From assembly GCA_018894105.1 (NCBI GenBank), contig CM032117.1, positions 31,290,501-31,354,500 on the forward strand: DNA of 64,000 bases. The letters run 5' to 3'. Under the pieces are notes generated by a model that saw only the letters and a list, made by a program, of their open reading frames with translations, made no database searches and was not told where the DNA came from. The stretch is from Jacaranda mimosifolia. Lineage: Eukaryota; Streptophyta; Magnoliopsida; Lamiales; Bignoniaceae. Position numbers and translations under genes: made by a program. Each line of letters opens with the position of its first letter. Within the stretch, counting starts at the first letter, position 1. Shown piece by piece: positions 48,426-60,234 of the stretch.

Positions 48426-49261
48426 AGTTGTCACGCTTGGATATGTCTGATCTATTGGAATAAGGTTGTTCTGATATGCATGTTAAGTTTGTTCCGTTGA
48501 ACTGCATATGACTTGGGTTTTTTTATTCTGACTATATCCAATTGTTTGTAAATTGTTCATAGAGTAATAAGGAATGAGAGATTCCTATTTGCCTAACTTG
48601 CTATTGCATGTATCCTGAAATGTTCCTGTTTAATTGTTAAATTATGATCTATTAAGTTGATTCCTCCTTGACAAATCCCTACGTCTTATTATTACGAATA
48701 TCCCTCACTAAGTCCTTTGGACTTACGCCCTATATTTCATTGATTTTCTCATATAGGAATAGGTGATGAACTTGAACTACAGGCATGGATCGATGATCAT
48801 ATTTTGTAATAGAAAAGCGTTTGTATATGCTTGTGGGTACTTTTGCACATTTGTATACTCTAGAGATATTGTGATATGTCAAGTCTGAATTTAACACCTG
48901 CGGGGTGTATATATAAGCAAAATTATAAAATTCATCATGTAACTTTACCTCATTCGGTTTTTCGTCCTATAAATTGTATAATATCAATTCTAGTCCTATA
49001 AGTATTAAAAAATTATTTTTTTTTGTCCTTTTTTCGCCAAAGCCAGCGAAACTCACTGAAAAATGTGACGTGGCACACCGGGCGTATGGACATTACTTGT
49101 TTCTACCTCATTGGCAGCTAACATGGCTTGATAAATCAAAAATAAAAAAAATAAGAAATGCCAACTAGATATACAATAATATATATATGGTATATATTTA
49201 TATATACACATATATATCTAAATATATGTATTTATAATACATACACATACATATGTATATA

Positions 49262-49555
49262 TTCCCCCACCACCACTCCTCCCAACCACCTGGTGGGTGG
49301 CTGGCCGAGCTCACCATGGCCAGCTGATGGCCATGGTGGCTAGCACCTCGCTGGCCAGATTTGGCCAGGCAAGGTCACGCTCAGCCATGGCCGCCGCCTG
49401 GCCAGATCTGTCCAGGCGGTGGCCATGGTTGTTGGCCCAACCACCATGGCCACGGGCTAGCAATGGTGAGCTTGCTCGTGGCTCTAGTGGCCGCCTGCAC
49501 GGGCCGGCCATAGCCCAGGTGGCCTCCATGGCTGGCCCGTCATGGTAGGTGGGGT
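49262..49555. other. GC-rich core of the foldback element
   Basis: An abrupt GC-rich block between TA-rich flanks, dominated by GGCCATGG and GGCCAG words. Frames on both strands (49297-49548 and 49311-49529) are open by composition only and have no domain. It shares GGCCAGATTTGGCCAGGC with 44960-44980 (GGCCAAATCTGGCCAGGCC). Confidence 0.7.
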
Positions 49556-49626
49556 AGGGGTTAGGAATTTTAATTTGTATTTAAATTTAATTAAATTATT
49601 TTAAATATGTGAGTTAAAATAATATT

Positions 49627-50010
49627 GTTAATGGAAAATTAAGGGAATGTTTGGTTATATTTTTTGTGTGATTTTATTATGTGTTTTGAAAGAATAAATT
49701 ATTGGAGAATATGAAAATTGTGTTGGGAATGTGATTAATTTTTGGTTATGTTTTTGAAAATAGTTAAAAATTGATTCTAGAGAATTTTGGTATGTTTGTT
49801 TATGTTTTGGGGGAGAAATTTTTTTTTATTGTAGCAGTCAAATCAATACTTTTTTGTTAGATTTTTGGGGTGAAAATGAAATTGAGTGATTTTTTTATTG
49901 TTGTAATAATAATAAAAAATATATATCATGTATATAAAATATGTATGTATATATTAAAAAATGGGAAAGTTTTGGGGATAATGAAGGATATTCAAGGAAA
50001 AAAAATTGTG
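49627..50010. repeat. Copy of the 2483-4089 element's subterminal sequence
   Basis: Begins GGGAATGTTTGGTTATATTT and follows the left end of the 2483 element through AAAGAATAAATT, TTTATGTTTTGGGGGAG, AATCAATACTTTTTTGTTAG and GGGTGAAAATGA. The right end is not recognisable. It may be part of the foldback element or a MITE inserted in it. Confidence 0.5.
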
Positions 50011-50769
50011 TTTTGGAGGGAAAATGATGATATGTAATATATATATATATATAAATAGATGTGTGTGTATATATAAATTATATAATATATTTGAAATTTA
50101 AAAAAAAGAAAAGACATGTATGATGCCAACTAAGCAAGAAAAAGACAAAAAATGCCTACTTGGCAGTCCAACGAGGCAAAAAAAGAAATGTCCACACGCC
50201 CGGTGTGCCACGTCACATTTTCCAGTGAGTTTCGCCGGCTCCGGCGAAAAAGAACGAAAAATGATAATTTTTTTAATACTTATAGGACTAGAATTAATAT
50301 TATGCAATTTATAGGACGAAAAACCAAATGAGGTAAAGTTACAAGACGAATTTTGTAATTTTGCCTGTATATATATTATGTTGAATATTATGAGATCAGT
50401 TATAGTTTGTATATAGTACTTTTGATGAGGTTTGATTAAAATGAAATCAACTGTTGTTTCTGATAATAGAATAGGTGTTTGTAACTGTTTATGGTTCAAT
50501 TGTAAGTTAAATTTAAACTCACTGATGTTGTGATAAATTGGATGAAATTAAGGTTTGTGGTATGTGTGGAATGATGAATGCTATGGAGTCAGTTAATGCA
50601 TGTAAACTATACTTTTGTTGAGGATTGTTTAAGTTAAAGCTCCTTGCTATCTCTGATATGTTTTGAAAAATTTTCTTATAGGCTTAATGATTGTATTGTG
50701 GGTTCAATTTAAGACTAAATTGGGTGGCATCCTGGCTTGTGGGCTATCTCGAGTGGGGTGCTACAAAGG

Positions 50770-50782
50770 TGGTATCAAAGCC
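50770..50782 (+). other. tRNA-Met primer binding site of the gypsy element
   Basis: TGGTATCAAAGCC, one base off the common TGGTATCAGAGCC, four bases after the LTR end. Confidence 0.85.
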
Positions 50783-51319
50783 TAGGTTTTTCCATGACCT
50801 AGGCATTTTACATCATTGGGGTTCGTGACTGACCTTTTGTTTAGGTAAGTTTGGCCGTGAAGTTTAGGTATTTTGCGTATTGGGAAGTTCCTGTGTGATT
50901 TAAGGATTTAAGATTAATATGATTGGTTGATGTTAGTGAGATGAGTTTATGTACTACAGAATGTCTTTGGGATCTTGTCGTTATCATAGAATGATTAAGA
51001 CTTGTGTATCCTTGGATTTGGTTCAATTTTATCTAATTCTTTTCCTTCTTTTATCTTTGGAAGCTTAGAAGAGTTGATAGGATTGATGGCATCTTAAGGA
51101 AGTTCAGGTGCACCTGTTCTGCCTAGAACTTGACGATAGGGGAGACCTCTAGGGTGATGGGTCAATGATATATGAGCTCCAAGACGAGAGGCGTCTACTT
51201 ACTATCAACCTATGCAAGAAGAAGAGGTTTCACAAAGCCCTTTTATTGGTCAACCAATAGACCCTGTGTACCAGAGGGAACCAAGATGTAGGCCACAGGC
51301 TCAATAGTCGAGTGGTGGA

Positions 51320-52345
51320 GCAGAAGTTTTTCATAAGATGGTTGAAGATCGGGCATTGGAACGGTTCCTTCACTTTCAACCCCCAAAATTTTTAAGGGAG
51401 TCGAAGCTGAATGATGGAAAAGCAAAGGAATGGGTAGAGAATTTGGAGAATATATTCGAGACTTTACTCTACCCAAATGAACAAAGAGTTTATTTTGCTT
51501 CATTTCTTTTGTCAAGATCGACATATAGCTGGTAGAATATGATTAACCATAGATGGACTGTTGCAGGGACCCACAGGACTTGGGTGAATTTCACCCGAGA
51601 ATTCATGGACAAATACATGCCCTTTGTGGCTAAATAGGCACAGGAAAGAGAATTCATAGAGCTGACTCATGAAAATCAGTCAGTCAATCAATATAGAGCT
51701 GCTTTCAGCCAATTTCTACCGTATACACCCTATATCATGGAGGATGAAAGTCGACAGACTTGACAACTTGTACAGGGGCTGCAGCTAGAGCTCAGGCAAG
51801 GCTTGGCCATTTGTGATTTACCAAATCTCAATTTGGCAGTAAGCAAGGTACTGCAACTTGAGTCAAAACTGCAGGAGATCCAAAAAATTAAGAATAAAGG
51901 CCGAAAGGAAAAGATGCACCTCGATGGGCAAAGTAATGCTGAAAGAAAACAATTGAGTCTTTAGGTTGAAAACACTACCCAACAAGCCCCTTAGTCTGGC
52001 GAGATGGCACATTTAAATTAAGAGAGGCCACGAAAATGATGTGGATTTTATGGAGCATCTAGCCGTGAAGAATTAGAATGTTGGAAGAAACAGGGTAGGT
52101 GCTTGGGCTGTGGAAGCGTTAATCACTTCTTGAAAGATTGCCCCGAAAGAAGAGGCCCCATATCTGCAGGGAGAGGAAAGCAAATAGCAGGAGCTAGCGA
52201 GAGACAGAATGTATGAGCTCGTTCTTATGCCTTAACAGGAAAATGAGCACCAGATCCTAATAAGGTTGCAGAAGGTAAAGTTTTTATTTTTGAAATATAT
52301 GATAATGCTTTATATGATCCTGATGTCTTACATTCTTTCATACCT
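51320..52345 (+). pseudogene. Ty3/gypsy gag and protease remnant
   Basis: The plus strand reads LERFLHFQPPKFLRES and AKEWVENLENIFETL, then across stops TWVNFTREFMDKYMPF, REFIELTHENQSVNQYRAAF and LVQGLQLELRQGL, the capsid core of Ty3/gypsy gag. The zinc knuckle CLGCGSVNHFLKDC (CX2CX4HX4C) is intact at 52100-52142. The protease region follows with RSYALTGK and YDPDVLHSFI, where relatives have D-P/S-G-A-S/T-H-S-F, so the glycine after the catalytic Asp is changed. At least six stops break the frame. Gag forms particles and protease matures them in live relatives. Confidence 0.8.
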
Positions 52346-52884
52346 GTCGTATTTCCTCGAATTAAATATGCAATTTGAGACTATGGTTTATCAAAAAAAA
52401 GTTCGAACACCCTTAGAAATAGGGTTAATAATAGACACCATGTAATGGGATTACTAGATGACAAATAGGGATTGGGTATAACCAGCCAACCTCATACAGA
52501 TGCTTATCCGAGAGTACAAAGTGATATTCAAAAGGGATTGGTTGTATAGTTATCAGGCATAGGTGAACTGCTGCACCAAATGTATTATTCTCGGAGATGA
52601 GATACCAAAACCAACATGCCCTTCTACAGATAATGCCTCCCAATGCCAATTATATCTGCACTAGAGACCAAATAGATTTTGAGAGAAGGCGGGCAAGAAT
52701 TCTTGGTGTATCTTATCAACAAACCCCGAGATTTAGCTTAAATCGAGGAAATAGAAGTAGGGGGCTAAATACTCAAAAGTATTCCCACAAAAAATGAGCT
52801 CATTATCCCCTACCCTACATAGAAGAATTATTTGACCTTTGTGGGGACAAGAATCTTCTCAAAGATAGAGTTGAAATGAGGGTA

Positions 52885-53345
52885 CTATCAGCTGAAGGCC
52901 AAAAAAAGACCACGTAAAGTACTTATACATGATTCTCGAAGCCCTGCGAGAGAGCAATTATATGCAAAGTTTGTAAGTGCAAATACTGAATGGAGAATGT
53001 AGCTTTTCTTGGGCATATCATATCCCAAGATGGGGTAGAGGTTGATTCCTCTAAGATATAGGCAGTAGTCAACCGAAAGAAACCAAAAAACGTGATAGAA
53101 GTTTGTAGTTTTTTGGGTCTTGTCGGCTATTAACGAAGATTTGTACAATTTTTTTCCGAAATAGCTAACACATTGACTAAATTAATTCAAAAAGGTCAAC
53201 AATTTAACTGGAATAAGGAGCTGAACATGAGACATCGTTGATGGATGGAAATTCTAGAAGACTGCGATTCTTCCATCACCTATCACCCGAAAAGGCAAAT
53301 GTAGTGGCCAATGCCTTGAGCCGAAAAATTGAAATAGCTCACTTA
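52885..53345 (+). pseudogene. Ty3/gypsy reverse transcriptase and RNase H tail remnant
   Basis: In shifting plus-strand frames: ILEALRESN, KYWMENVAFLGHIISQDGVEVDS with further residues between, SFLGLVGY, RRFVQFFSEIANTLTKLIQK and FNWNKE. These are the thumb and connection segments of Ty3/gypsy RT. The text then jumps to LNMRHR and a segment equivalent to the RNase H end with SSITYHPKRQ and NALSRK. The polymerase active site (YxDD) and the RNase H core are missing on either side, so deletions removed most of pol. No integrase is seen before the 3' LTR at 53501. Confidence 0.75.
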
Positions 53346-53500
53346 CTGGAAGCAGAAGCATAAAAAATGTTTAAGAACGGGTCTTGTGTTAAAATTAATA
53401 TAGCGAGTAGCATTGCATAGATAAGTGTAGCCCAAATCACAAGATGAAATGCGATGAGCCCTAAGTCAATGATAAATGGATGATGAAACTAAAGGAAAGG

Positions 53501-54269
53501 TTGTTTCGTTGAACTGCATATGACTTGGGTTTGTTTATTCTGACTGTATCCTATTATTTGTAAATTGTTCGTAGAGCAATAAGGAGAGATTCCTATTTGC
53601 CTAACTTGTTATTGCATGTATCCTGAAATGTTCCTATTTAATTGTTAAATTATGATCTGTTGAGTTGATTCCTTCTCGACAGATCCCTACTGCTTATTAT
53701 TATGAATATCCCTCACTAAGTCCTTTGGACTTACCCCCCATATTTCATTGATTTTCTCATATAGGAATAGGTAATGAACTTGAACTGCAGGCTTGGATCG
53801 GCAATCATATTTTATATACCCTAGAGATGTTGTGATATGTTAGGTCTAAATTTAACATCTGCGAGGTGTATATTTATTATGTTGAATATTATGAGTTCAG
53901 TTATGGTTTGTATATAGTACTTTTGATGAGGTTTGATTAAGATGAAATTTGTTGATGTTTCTAATAATAGAACTGGTATTTGTAACTGTTTATGGGTTCA
54001 ATTGTAAGTTAAGTTTTAAACTCAGTGATGTTGTGATATGTCAGAATGAAATTCAATTTTGTGGTATGTATGGAATGATGAATGCCATGGAATCAATTAA
54101 TACATGTAAACTGTACTTTTGTTGAGAATTGTTTAGGTTGAAGCTCCTTGCTATCTTTGATAAGTTTTGAAAAAAATTTTGATGGGCCTAATGACTGTAT
54201 TGTGGGTTCAATTTAAGACTGAACTGGGTGGCATTCCGGCTTCTAGGCTATCCTAGGTGGGGTGCTACA
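53501..54269 (+). repeat. 3' LTR of the gypsy element, 5'-truncated
   Basis: Collinear with 48489-48915 and 50376-50765; ends GGGTGCTACA. It lacks the first part of the LTR, including the 30-base array. It holds the empty target site of the foldback element at 53867-53876. Confidence 0.85.
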
Positions 54270-55040
54270 AGTATAAAACACAAATATCTCACACAACTGC
54301 TCGTACATTTTCAATGGAAATCAAGTGCAGATATATAAATTACATATGTCCTGAAATCAAGTTAAATCTCTCTCAGTGAAGTACTAAGACACAAATATCT
54401 GTTGACACAACTGCTGGTACATTTTAAGTGGAAATCAAGTATAGATTTGCTATAATGAAGTACATATGCCTTGAAATCAAGTATAAATCTTTCTAAATGA
54501 AATACTAAAATATATATCTCATATAATCTATTCCCGCAACTGCTAGTACATTTTCAATAGAAATCAAGTATATATTTGCCATAATGAATACATATCTCCC
54601 GAAATCAAGTATAAATTTTTCGTACTGGAGTACTAAAATATAGATATCTCACACACATTCTGTTCACGCACTGCTGGCACATTTTCAATGGAAGTCAAGT
54701 ACATATGTCCCAAAATCAAGTATAAATATCCCTTGCTAAAGTACTAAAACACAAATATCTATTATGTTCATGCATTGCTAGTACATTTTCAATGAAAATC
54801 AAGTATATATTTACCATAATGAAGTACATACATATCCCGAAATCAGGTGTATATATATATATATCTAAGTGAAGTACTAAAACACATCAGTACTTGAAAA
54901 AGAATATCACAAACAGAATATCTTCAAATAATATGTTTGAAAATACATAGTAAAAAACAATTGTCCATGATAAAGTTTAATACAATAGTTGTTCAAAAAC
55001 ACAAAATAATCCACAAATATATTATAATTCCAATACAAAT
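54270..55040. repeat. MULE interior, AAATCAAGTATA-type repeats
   Basis: Recurring words GAAATCAAGTATA, GAAGTACTAAAACAC, AAATATCT and TACATTTTCAATG form an irregular array with units of roughly 120-130 bases. No coding is seen. It is the right-hand counterpart of the array at 46800-47880. Confidence 0.6.
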
Positions 55041-55070
55041 GATACAGTCCAAACTTATTTAGAATTCATG

Positions 55071-56010
55071 TCATTCTTCATACATACACCTCCGGCAAAT
55101 ATTCTTTTCATTGATTAAGAAAAAACAAAGACAAAATAAATCATGCATCAATAAATAATTTATCAGCCTCATGCCTCGATGTATAGATTCTCCATTTGCA
55201 ATTTTCATCGTTGTAAATGGGTATGGCTTTTTTGCTATCACTTTTCTTGTATTGAAATGACCGTATAGTAGCCACCCCATAATTCTTAAGCATAATTCTG
55301 AACTTCTTAGCATTCTTGAACATTTGGCCCTCTTCATATATGGAATGCCTCCATGCATCAATTAAGTTGCTGACTAAAGCCCATTCATTTTGGAATGCAC
55401 TAGTTGAACCAATTTCCTCCTCTAATGCACCCCTTGTAGTTTACCAATTCAATACAATTTTAGGTTAAATGAAGTATAAATGTAGAATACTCAAAGAACA
55501 ATAATTTAGCATTATAGTACAGTTTTAGATAAATGAAGTACAATTTCAGAACACTTCAAGTCTAAATACTAGCAATATAGTACAATTTTAGATAATGAAT
55601 TAGTAGAACACTTCAAGTATAAAATTTCAACAATGCAATTCACTTTAAGATAAATAAAGTATAACTGTAGAACAGTTCAACTATAAAAAGAGTTTCAGGT
55701 AAATGAAATACAATTGCACAACACTTCAAGTACAAAATTTCAGAAAATGTAGTACAATTTAGGTATCGCTGAAGTATCACCTTAACACGCCAGTGCTCTT
55801 CCTTCCATTGCCACTGGATTCGCCCTTTTAGTTTACCAGAATGTCAATAATATTTATTTTTGGTGTCAAATGCAGTAGGACCATATTCATGACATTGTCG
55901 TCACTACTCAAACTCACATATAATCTTTGATGTGGAGTTACGTATTGCAAACAGAAGAGCTTGGAATTGATTTCACTCCATGTTCTTGCAGGATTAAGGT
56001 AGAGGTCCAT
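55071..56010 (-). pseudogene. MULE transposase N-terminal remnant
   Basis: On the minus strand 56010-55828 reads QRLYVSLSSDDNVMNMVLLH, resembling the N-terminal segment of MuDR-type transposases. 55323-55141 reads MFKNAKKFRIMLKNYGVATI, RSFQYKKSDSKKAIPIYN, ENCKWRIYTSRHEADK. The F...F...L.NY......F.Y.K.D......C.......C.WRI pattern is the MuDR DNA-binding domain (DBD_Tnp_Mut), which recognises the element ends. Here the first cysteine appears replaced (YNDENC). The catalytic core expected next is absent. A frame change and stops separate the two pieces. Confidence 0.6.
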
Positions 56011-56129
56011 TAAAGTCGTACTATCTTTAATTGATAGTATATGGAGCTTGTCCTTGTTGTGGCTTGAATGAACACTCCTCCTTCACTACTGGTTGACATT
56101 TTCTAAAAATTATGAGATAGGGAGAACTT

Positions 56130-56300
56130 CAACATAATGAAAACAAACTAAGAAAATGACCTGAAAATAATGAAAATAAACTGAGAAAAAGGAAAATAAA
56201 TAGAAAAAATAACCTAAAAATGAAGAAAATAAACTGGGAAGAAGGAAAATAAACTGAGAGAATAACCCTAAAATGATGAAAATAAACTGAGAAGAAGGAA
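56130..56300. repeat. About 52-base tandem repeats near the MULE right end
   Basis: Three units with GAAAATAAACTGAGAAGAAG and a (A)TAACC(C)TAAAA link. They yield the Phe/Ser-rich frames at 56110-56388 on the minus strand, which I do not call as genes. Confidence 0.6.
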
Positions 56301-56676
56301 ACGTGATGGTCGTGGTGGTGGCAATGGTTGGACCGTCGAGCTCCCATTTTGCTCCATCGAGGTCCTCATGGCTGCACATCCTGCTCATTTCTCTCTTCTA
56401 TTTTCTTTTTGTTTTTGAAAGAATGAGGGAGGAATTTAGGGTTTAGTGTTTGGGGATGGGAATAAAAGAGTGTATGGTTGTATGGATAGAGAAGAAGTAA
56501 AAAATAATAGGGAAAATATTATACTTCAAGGGCATTTTTGCCAAATCAAATGGGTAAGGAGTGATCTCTAAAATTTATGAAAAAGTGGGGAGTTCATTGT
56601 TTAAAAAAACAAGTAGGGATTGATTTTAAAATGAAAGATGCTTTTGATACTTTATAATAAGTGACCCTTATTTTAA

Positions 56677-57148
56677 ACTTAATTGTACATGCAAATCATT
56701 AAACATATATTATTTATTATTTTAGTAAAAATTTATAAAATTTTAAAAATATTTAAATATATGTAAATTTATCATCAGCAATTTAAACGATTAAAATTAC
56801 ACGGGTTTGAGAAATAATAAGATTATATTTTTAAGACTTAATTTAAATAAACGAAATTATGCTATTCATTATTTTATTATAATATTTATGAAATTTTAAA
56901 AATATTTAAATATATGTAAATTTGTTTTGAGTAATTTAAGATGACAAAAATTACACTAATTTAAGAAATAATAAATTTACATTTTTCAAGAACTATTTTA
57001 AAAGATATTATATATTTAAAGGTATTAAAAATATATAAGTACCTATTTTATAACATTAAATTATTTAAGATTACTTCTTTTGTACCATGGTGGTGTCTCA
57101 AACTTTTCTTTTCTTTTTTTTTTCTTTTCGACAGTACCATTTATAATA
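56677..57148. other. AT-rich spacer
   Basis: No gene or clear element. TATTTATTATTTTA-type words repeat at 56710 and 56865, with (A)AATATTTAAATATATGTAAA shared by the two stretches, suggesting a local duplication of about 150 bases. Confidence 0.35.
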
Positions 57149-58009
57149 CTAACATATGCCCGTGCAATGCATTGAAAATAATTTTAATATTGAAATAATT
57201 TATTTTATACTAATATATTTTTTACTTTATGTAATTAAAAAATGAATTGTAATTTTTTTTAGTATTTAAAAAAAATTGTTACTAATTAAATAAAATAATA
57301 TGAATATTTACTTAAAGATATTATGTTTGAAGATAATTTATATTAAATAAGTCCTAGAATATCAGATTTTGCTTCCTCTAAGTTTATAAAGTATACAAAA
57401 GTTTTTAAAATGATAAAATTTAAAAAGACAAAAGAAATAATTAAGAAATAATATTTTACTAACTTCTTTCTTATGTGTACATAATTAGAAATGGGTAAAT
57501 CAAGTGCTAATAAATTTAATGAGTATTTTATAGAAAATATATCAAATTTCTTCATTCATTTGATAAGAAAATTAGAATAATTTTAACAACTTAATAAAAT
57601 TATAATATTTTTAAATATTTCATAACACCACATTATTTGAGTTACATTACTTAAATATGAAGTATATACAATTTTTTTTATCTAAATAAATCTAGAAAGC
57701 TATAATTAAAATAATAGTAAAATAAAAATTCAGTATCAAAGATAAATTCTTATATGAATATACAAAAATATTTGAAAATAGTATTGAAAATGAATACATA
57801 AAATATAATCAATTAAAATAAAAAATATTGTATGCTAATGCCTTTTTAAGTAATATAAAAATTACGATCCTAAGTTGGCCATAAGAACTTTAATTTTAAA
57901 ATAAATATTGATAAAATAAAAAAATAAATAATGTGATTGAAATAAAACTTAAACTAGTAGTGATTGAATAATAAAATTTTGTATATAAAAAAAATAAAAA
58001 AAAGTTTTA

Positions 58010-58181
58010 GTTTTTTCGGTTCGGTTAACCGAACCGAACTGATCTTTTCGGTTTTTCGGTTCGGTTTCGGTTAACCAAATAAATAAATTAAAACAAAAAA
58101 ATTGAACCGAACCTAGTTCGGTTCGGTTTTTTCGATTTTCGGTCGGTTCGGTTGGTTTCTATTTTTTCTTAACACCCCTAA
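58010..58181. mobile_element. CGGTTCGG-rich insert, hAT-like end
   Basis: Clusters of TTCGGTTCGGTT and its complement AACCGAACCGAAC, ending TTAACACCCCTA at 58170-58181. A TAGGGGTGTTAA end next to CCGAACCGAAC words is common in plant hAT MITEs. It stands between the two copies of the 57228/58182 repeat. Confidence 0.5.
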
Positions 58182-59370
58182 TTAAAAATGAATTGTAATT
58201 GTTTTTAGTATTTAAAGAAACAAAATCTATTACTAATTAAATAAAATAATATGAATATTTTGTTTTAAAAATATTATGTTTGAAGATAATTTGAACTTAA
58301 ATAAGTTGTGGAATATGAAGAATTGCTAACCCTAAATTTATAAGTTATACAAAAACTTTTAAAATGATAAAATTTAAAAAAATAAATGAAAGAATTAAGA
58401 AAATAAAAGTGGAGCAGAATATTTAACTAAATATACTTTTAAATTAGATATATATTTATACATACATATTTTGATATGATAAGTAAGCAAATAATTTCTT
58501 TAAAATTTAATTTTTTTTATATTATTTATTATTGATGTGAAAATTATAATTACAATTTTCATGATATTTGAAATTTTTAAATGTTAAGTGTTTTTTGTTA
58601 CAGTAAATATGTAAACCTCTTTATACTTTATCTATGAATATAACTTACATCGGATTCTTATTTGATAAGTAATTTAGTCGTAGCTTGTAACATGCAATTG
58701 CTATAAACTAAATTATCTCTTAATATTCTATATAAATATGAAAAGTAAAATTTATTTATATTTATTTATATATTTAGTTATTTTATTATTTTTAAAATTA
58801 TCAAATAAGTAAATTTTACAAATATACAAATATGTACAAATAATTAAAATTGATACTCACTCTCAGTCAATATTTTTTGATCTGACATCATTAATTCATG
58901 TAAAAATATTTTTTATGAATTATTTATAATAAAAATTATTAAAATAAAGTAGGCTATATAATTATAAAATTATTTAAATGAATATATTGAAAAATATAAA
59001 AATTGATATTATTTCTTATTTAAGTAGTCATTTATCAAGCTTTTGAAATTTTTTAATTATGTCAACTATATATATCCCATATAAAAGAACTTATTTCAAA
59101 TAATTAAAAATGAGTTCTTTATTTTATTGCTAAAAAATTAAAATAATTTAAATTAATAACATAAAAAAAAGTCCAAAGTTTATAGTTGTAGCAGGAGTAA
59201 CCTTTTATATTTGAAATATTCTTCAAGTTAAATTATTTGTCATATTATATATATAGTCTTATCTGAAAATATAAAAATAATTAAATTTTAAAGATTTTGA
59301 TAAATTGAGCTCTTGTATATTAGTTAATTTATAATTATTCATTTCAAACTTCTAGCTCTTTGATAAGGAT
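58182..59370. repeat. Left arm of a 1.2-kb inverted repeat
   Basis: Reverse complement of 61430-62790 with moderate divergence. Anchors: CATATTTTGATATGATAA (58462), TACTTTATCTATGAA (58624), CATATAAAAGAACTTATTTC (59079; its counterpart has AATTTATTTC), TTTGATAAATTGAG (59297). Confidence 0.75.
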
Positions 59371-60234
59371 TATGAAATATTATTACATTTATATTTTTAA
59401 TTTCGAATGAAAAAAAATTAGAAATAAGATACAACCATATTGATCAGTGACAATAATCAACAACTAAGGAAATTTTTTTAGTTAAATAAAATATTCAAAA
59501 TTCTAAGAATTTGCAATTTGGCCAAAATTATATAATTATGGGTTCTACACCGTTATGCTACATCTATACTATTATATATTATATATAGCACAACATTGTA
59601 GGACCTGCAACTGTGGAATTTTAATTCTAATTGTGCAATTTTGACCAAATGTCAAAATTTTAGAATCTTGAGTTTTTTAATTCAATTAAAAAAATTATTG
59701 GTTGTTTATTACTTTTATATTTCATTTTAATACGATCAACTTATCTATCATAACTAAAATATTATGTTGTGTTTACCCATAATTGCAATATAGATTTCTA
59801 TCTTATAAGATAATTCAAAAATATCTATAATTATATTTTTATCTCACTAAATAAGTTTTTAATTTAATTTAATTTTTTATAAGCATCACATTAAGTACTC
59901 TTATCACAAAATTCTATCTTATAAATTTAATTTTTCACAAGATTAATAGATAAATATGTTATTTATTTTATATATAAATTTTATTATTTTACAATTATTC
60001 TTTTTTACATTTTATTTTTACATTATTTTTAGTACAATTCTAGATTTTCAATTGTAGAATTTCTTTTCCCAATTAACATAATTTAGTGATGTTTCTTTTT
60101 TCTTTTCAATTAATTTAAAGTTCATTTGTAGAAAATTCTTAATATTTTTTTTGAAATATATCTTAATATTGTTTTTGTTTTTTTTATTCTAAATTAATTA
60201 GATATTTTTTTAATATATTTAAATATTTTTCGAT

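Larger units (their letters stand above)
48906..50375. mobile_element. Foldback element with target duplication and empty site
   Basis: Arms of about 245 bases (48916-49160 and 50112-50365) are reverse complements with moderate divergence: AGCAAAATTATAAAATTC against AGGCAAAATTACAAAATTC, then TTTTTCGTCCTATAAATTG and GTGACGTGGCACACCGGGCG. Flanks TGTATATATA at 48906-48915 and 50366-50375 are identical (10 bases, or 9 if the first T belongs to the element). The unoccupied partner LTR reads TGTATATTTA once at 53867-53876, confirming insertion and duplication. Long arms with a 9-10-base duplication suggest a Mutator-like foldback. No transposase is encoded. Confidence 0.9.
47850..50765 (+). repeat. 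5' LTR of the gypsy element, split by a foldback element
   Basis: The LTR is interrupted by the 1450-base foldback element at 48916-50365. Removing it restores a sequence collinear with 53501-54269. It ends GGGTGCTACA before the primer site. The left border is approximate. Confidence 0.65.
47850..54269 (+). mobile_element. Decayed Ty3/gypsy element inserted in the MULE
   Basis: The 5' LTR (ending at 50765) and 3' LTR (53501-54269) are homologous over 48489-48915 plus 50376-50765. A primer site TGGTATCAAAGCC at 50770-50782 matches tRNA-Met. Plus-strand gag, protease, RT and RNase H fragments follow. Integrase is missing, and the 5' part of the 3' LTR is deleted, so the LTRs cannot be compared over full length. 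The start of the 5' LTR is not resolved (between about 47850 and 48200). The motif AFLGHIISQDGVEVD resembles chromovirus RT, and the tRNA-Met primer fits that group. Confidence 0.75.
45193..56667. mobile_element. Decayed Mutator-like element (MULE), host of nested insertions
   Basis: Terminal inverted sequences match. Left (from about 45193): ATATCAAATGCAACTATC, CATTTTACTCCCCACTT, then AATGCCCTTTCAG near 45330. Right, reverse complemented: AGTATCAAAAGCATCTTTC, AACTCCCCACTT, AATGCCCTTG. Flanks TTATTTTAG (45184-45192) and TTATTTTAA (56668-56676) agree in eight of nine positions, fitting the 9-base duplication of MULEs. The right part encodes transposase fragments on the minus strand, the left part a remnant on the plus strand. 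About 6.4 kb in the middle is a later gypsy insertion. Confidence 0.7.

Noticed and set aside
48128..48500. Two opposed frames of about 90 residues with decapeptide repeats
   Set aside because: They are produced by the 30-base tandem array in an LTR; no start context, no domain, opposite strands equally open.
49297..49548. GC-rich frames on both strands resembling Ala/Trp/Pro-rich proteins
   Set aside because: Low-complexity GGCCATGG core of a foldback element; both strands open through composition.
56110..56388. Phe-rich frame like a multi-pass membrane protein
   Set aside because: Encoded by AAATAAACTGAG-type tandem repeats near the MULE end; hydrophobicity is due to poly-T-rich codons on the minus strand.
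58010..58181. CGGTTCGG cluster considered as a satellite or regulatory array
   Set aside because: Better explained as the end of a hAT-like MITE, given the AACACCCCTA terminus.
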